In this document: positions 5,730 to 6,644 of the stretch, piece after piece | Numbering within the stretch: position 1 is the first letter of the stretch | How the letters are laid out: each line of letters starts with the position of its first letter | NCBI GenBank assembly: GCA_037135095.1 | Contig: JBAXKZ010000041.1 | Location: 1 to 6,644, forward strand | DNA length: 6,644 bases | DNA from: CAIMZW01 sp037135095 | Lineage (GTDB): Bacteria; Actinomycetota; Actinomycetes; Nanopelagicales; Nanopelagicaceae | Reading direction: 5' to 3' | Program-made: the position numbers and the translations under genes | Notes under the pieces: generated by a model | What the model was told of the DNA's origin: nothing | The model's database searches: none | Seen by the model: the letters and a program-made list of their open reading frames with translations, nothing else

Positions 5730-6448
5730 TGGACAAGAAGAATAGCGGAGTTGGCGTACTAGATAAAGCCGTGCGGATTTTGGCGACCTTGGAGTCTGGT
5801 CCCCACTCTCTCTCTGAACTTGTAAGCGCCACTGGTATTGCCAGGCCAACCGCCCACCGTTTGGCCGTTGCCTTGGAGTTTCATCGTTTAGTCTCAAGAG
5901 ACTTCATGGGGCGTTTTGTACTAGGCGCCCGCTCTTCAGAACTTGCCGCCGCCGCCGGGGAAGACCGACTCTTGGCGATCGCGGCACCAGCTCTAGCCGC
6001 CTTGCGAGATGCCTGTGGCGAGAGCGCTCAGCTCTACCGGCGCCAGGGAGAACTTCGAATTTGCGTGGCTACCGCAGAACGCCTGAGCGGTCTTCGCGAT
6101 TCTGTCCCGGTAGGCACCGTCTTAACGATGCAGGCTGGTTCGGCCGCCCAAGTCCTGTTAGCTTGGGAAGAGCCCGAGAAACTGCACCGAGGCATAATTA
6201 ATTCGAAATTCACCGCCGCCAGCCTCTCCGCAGTCAGGCGCCGTGGCTGGGCGCAATCTGTAGGTGAGCGCGAAGCTGGCGTTGCATCAGTATCTGCGCC
6301 GGTGCGCGGGCCGAATAACAAGGTAATTGCAGCAGTGAGTATCAGTGGTCCGATGGAGCGGCTAGGACGCCAACCTGGACGGCTACACGCAGCAGTGGTC
6401 GTGGCAACCGCGGCCAGGCTTACGGAGTATTTAGCTAAAAGTAAGTGA
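5729..6448 (+). CDS. IclR-family transcriptional regulator, NdgR-like
   Basis: DNA-binding regulator, by position the orthologue of NdgR in Streptomyces and of the IclR-type gene beside leuC in Mycobacterium, where it controls leucine and related amino-acid genes. The 239 residues fit the family. The N-terminal winged helix-turn-helix covers about 8-67: GVGVLDKAVRIL, then SLSELVSATGIARPTAHRL (27-45, the turn and recognition helix) and the wing DFMGRFVLG (58-66). The effector domain follows (about 78-236), with SAQLYRRQGELRICVA (99-114), GTVLTMQAGSAAQVLLA (129-145) and REAGVASVSAPVRGPNNKVIAAVSISGP (181-208). The start is GTG without a clear ribosome site; the nearby ATG at 5713 is out of frame. 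It diverges from leuC over a dyad. The effector and the sign of control cannot be read from the sequence. The family is certain and the orthology likely. Confidence 0.93.
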   Translation: MDKKNSGVGVLDKAVRILATLESGPHSLSELVSATGIARPTAHRLAVALEFHRLVSRDFMGRFVLGARSSELAAAAGEDRLLAIAAPALAALRDACGESAQLYRRQGELRICVATAERLSGLRDSVPVGTVLTMQAGSAAQVLLAWEEPEKLHRGIINSKFTAASLSAVRRRGWAQSVGEREAGVASVSAPVRGPNNKVIAAVSISGPMERLGRQPGRLHAAVVVATAARLTEYLAKSK

Positions 6449-6450
6449 TT

Positions 6451-6476
6451 ACCACTGCATTTTTTGCTGCAGTGGT
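6451..6476. terminator. Convergent hairpin between the regulator gene and tRNA-Glu
   Basis: ACCACTGCA (6451-6459) and TGCAGTGGT (6468-6476) form a perfect 9-pair stem with an 8-base loop. It begins two bases after the stop codon of the IclR-family gene and ends five bases before the mature 3' end of the oppositely oriented tRNA-Glu. Neither strand has a proper T-run after the stem, so it would be a U-less two-way terminator. Its position between convergent units is the main support. Confidence 0.65.
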
Positions 6477-6481
6477 CACTT

Positions 6482-6557
6482 TGGTAGCCCCGAAGGGATT
6501 CGAACCCTCGTAGCTGGCTTGAGAAGCCAGAGTCCTAGGCCGCTAGACGACGGGGCC
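6482..6557 (-). tRNA. tRNA-Glu (anticodon CUC), CCA encoded
   Basis: A full 76-base cloverleaf reads on the minus strand. The acceptor is GGCCCCG paired with CGGGGCT (first pair G-U). The anticodon stem is CTGGC/GCCAG around the loop TTCTCAA with anticodon CTC. The variable region has four bases. The T arm is GAGGG/CCCTT around TTCGAAT. Discriminator A is followed by an encoded CCA (6482-6484). The D-arm string GTCTAGCGGCCTAGGAC is typical of bacterial tRNA-Glu. It lies next to tRNA-Gln, an order seen beside ndgR-leuC in actinobacteria. Confidence 0.96.
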
Positions 6558-6594
6558 CTAGTAAATAGATAAAAATAAAACTTATAGCTTTTCG

Positions 6595-6644
6595 CTGGGG
6601 TACCAGGACTCGAACCTAGACTTACTGAACCAGAATCAGCAGGG
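6595..6644 (-). tRNA. tRNA-Gln (anticodon CUG), 5' part beyond the window
   Basis: The last 50 bases of a tRNA read on the minus strand. The anticodon stem GCTGA/TCAGT surrounds TTCTGGT with anticodon CTG. The T arm is CTAGG/CCTGG around TTCGAGT, and the 3' acceptor strand is TACCCCA with discriminator G. The bases after it are CGA, so CCA is not encoded. The 5' acceptor strand and D arm lie past the right edge. A 37-base A/T-rich spacer (6558-6594) separates it from tRNA-Glu. Confidence 0.93.

Noticed and set aside
5713..5745. ATG-led 10-codon frame overlapping the start of the IclR-family gene, as a regulatory leader peptide
   Set aside because: It lacks a run of leucine or other control codons, has no ribosome site, and would not be transcribed if the regulator mRNA starts near 5729.
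5664..5897. Minus-strand 77-codon open frame covering the leuC/regulator spacer and the start of the regulator gene
   Set aside because: It runs antisense through the helix-turn-helix coding region and over the spacer dyad, and the predicted peptide resembles nothing recognisable.
6034..6321. Minus-strand 95-codon open frame inside the IclR-family gene
   Set aside because: Shadow frame of the effector domain coding sequence; no motifs and no start signals.

Overview
This window reads as a compact chromosomal stretch from an actinobacterium of moderate G+C, by eye about half G+C. Three things point there. The gene order (tRNA-Gln, tRNA-Glu, IclR/NdgR-type regulator diverging from leuC-leuD, HU with a lysine-rich tail, plsC, gpsA, ddl) is the conserved block known from Streptomyces and Mycobacterium. 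The HU protein carries the PAKKA-type basic tail typical of actinobacterial HupB/HupS. LeuD has the actinobacterial-looking GADFGTGSSREHAVWAL box. The moderate G+C, tight spacing and lack of mobile DNA suggest a streamlined lineage such as the freshwater acI group (Nanopelagicales). That placement is an inference.

Layout from left to right. Positions 1-1056 (minus) hold ddl, running off the left edge but nearly complete. Positions 1058-2056 (minus) hold gpsA, which starts with TTG inside the end of plsC (2053-2850, minus). A strong intrinsic terminator (2871-2907) separates plsC from the HU gene (2915-3427, minus). A 205-base gap (3428-3632) carries four inverted repeats: two in the HU leader and two downstream of leuD. 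leuD (3633-4232) and leuC (4242-5639) form a tight minus-strand operon. An 89-base divergent spacer (5640-5728) with a 10-bp-arm dyad separates leuC from a plus-strand IclR-family regulator (5729-6448). A hairpin (6451-6476) ends that gene. It is followed on the minus strand by tRNA-Glu (CUC) and a tRNA-Gln (CUG) cut by the right edge.

Functionally, LeuC and LeuD form isopropylmalate isomerase for leucine synthesis, and the divergent regulator is their likely controller. HU is the nucleoid protein. PlsC and GpsA serve phospholipid synthesis (GpsA makes glycerol-3-phosphate; PlsC acylates 1-acyl-glycerol-3-phosphate). Ddl makes D-Ala-D-Ala for peptidoglycan, so plsC-gpsA-ddl is a translationally coupled envelope operon. 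No gene-free stretch exceeds 300 bases. I see no insertion sequence, phage, CRISPR array or toxin-antitoxin system. The main interest lies in the regulatory DNA and the repeat-built HU tail. I do not find evidence of a wholly new system.
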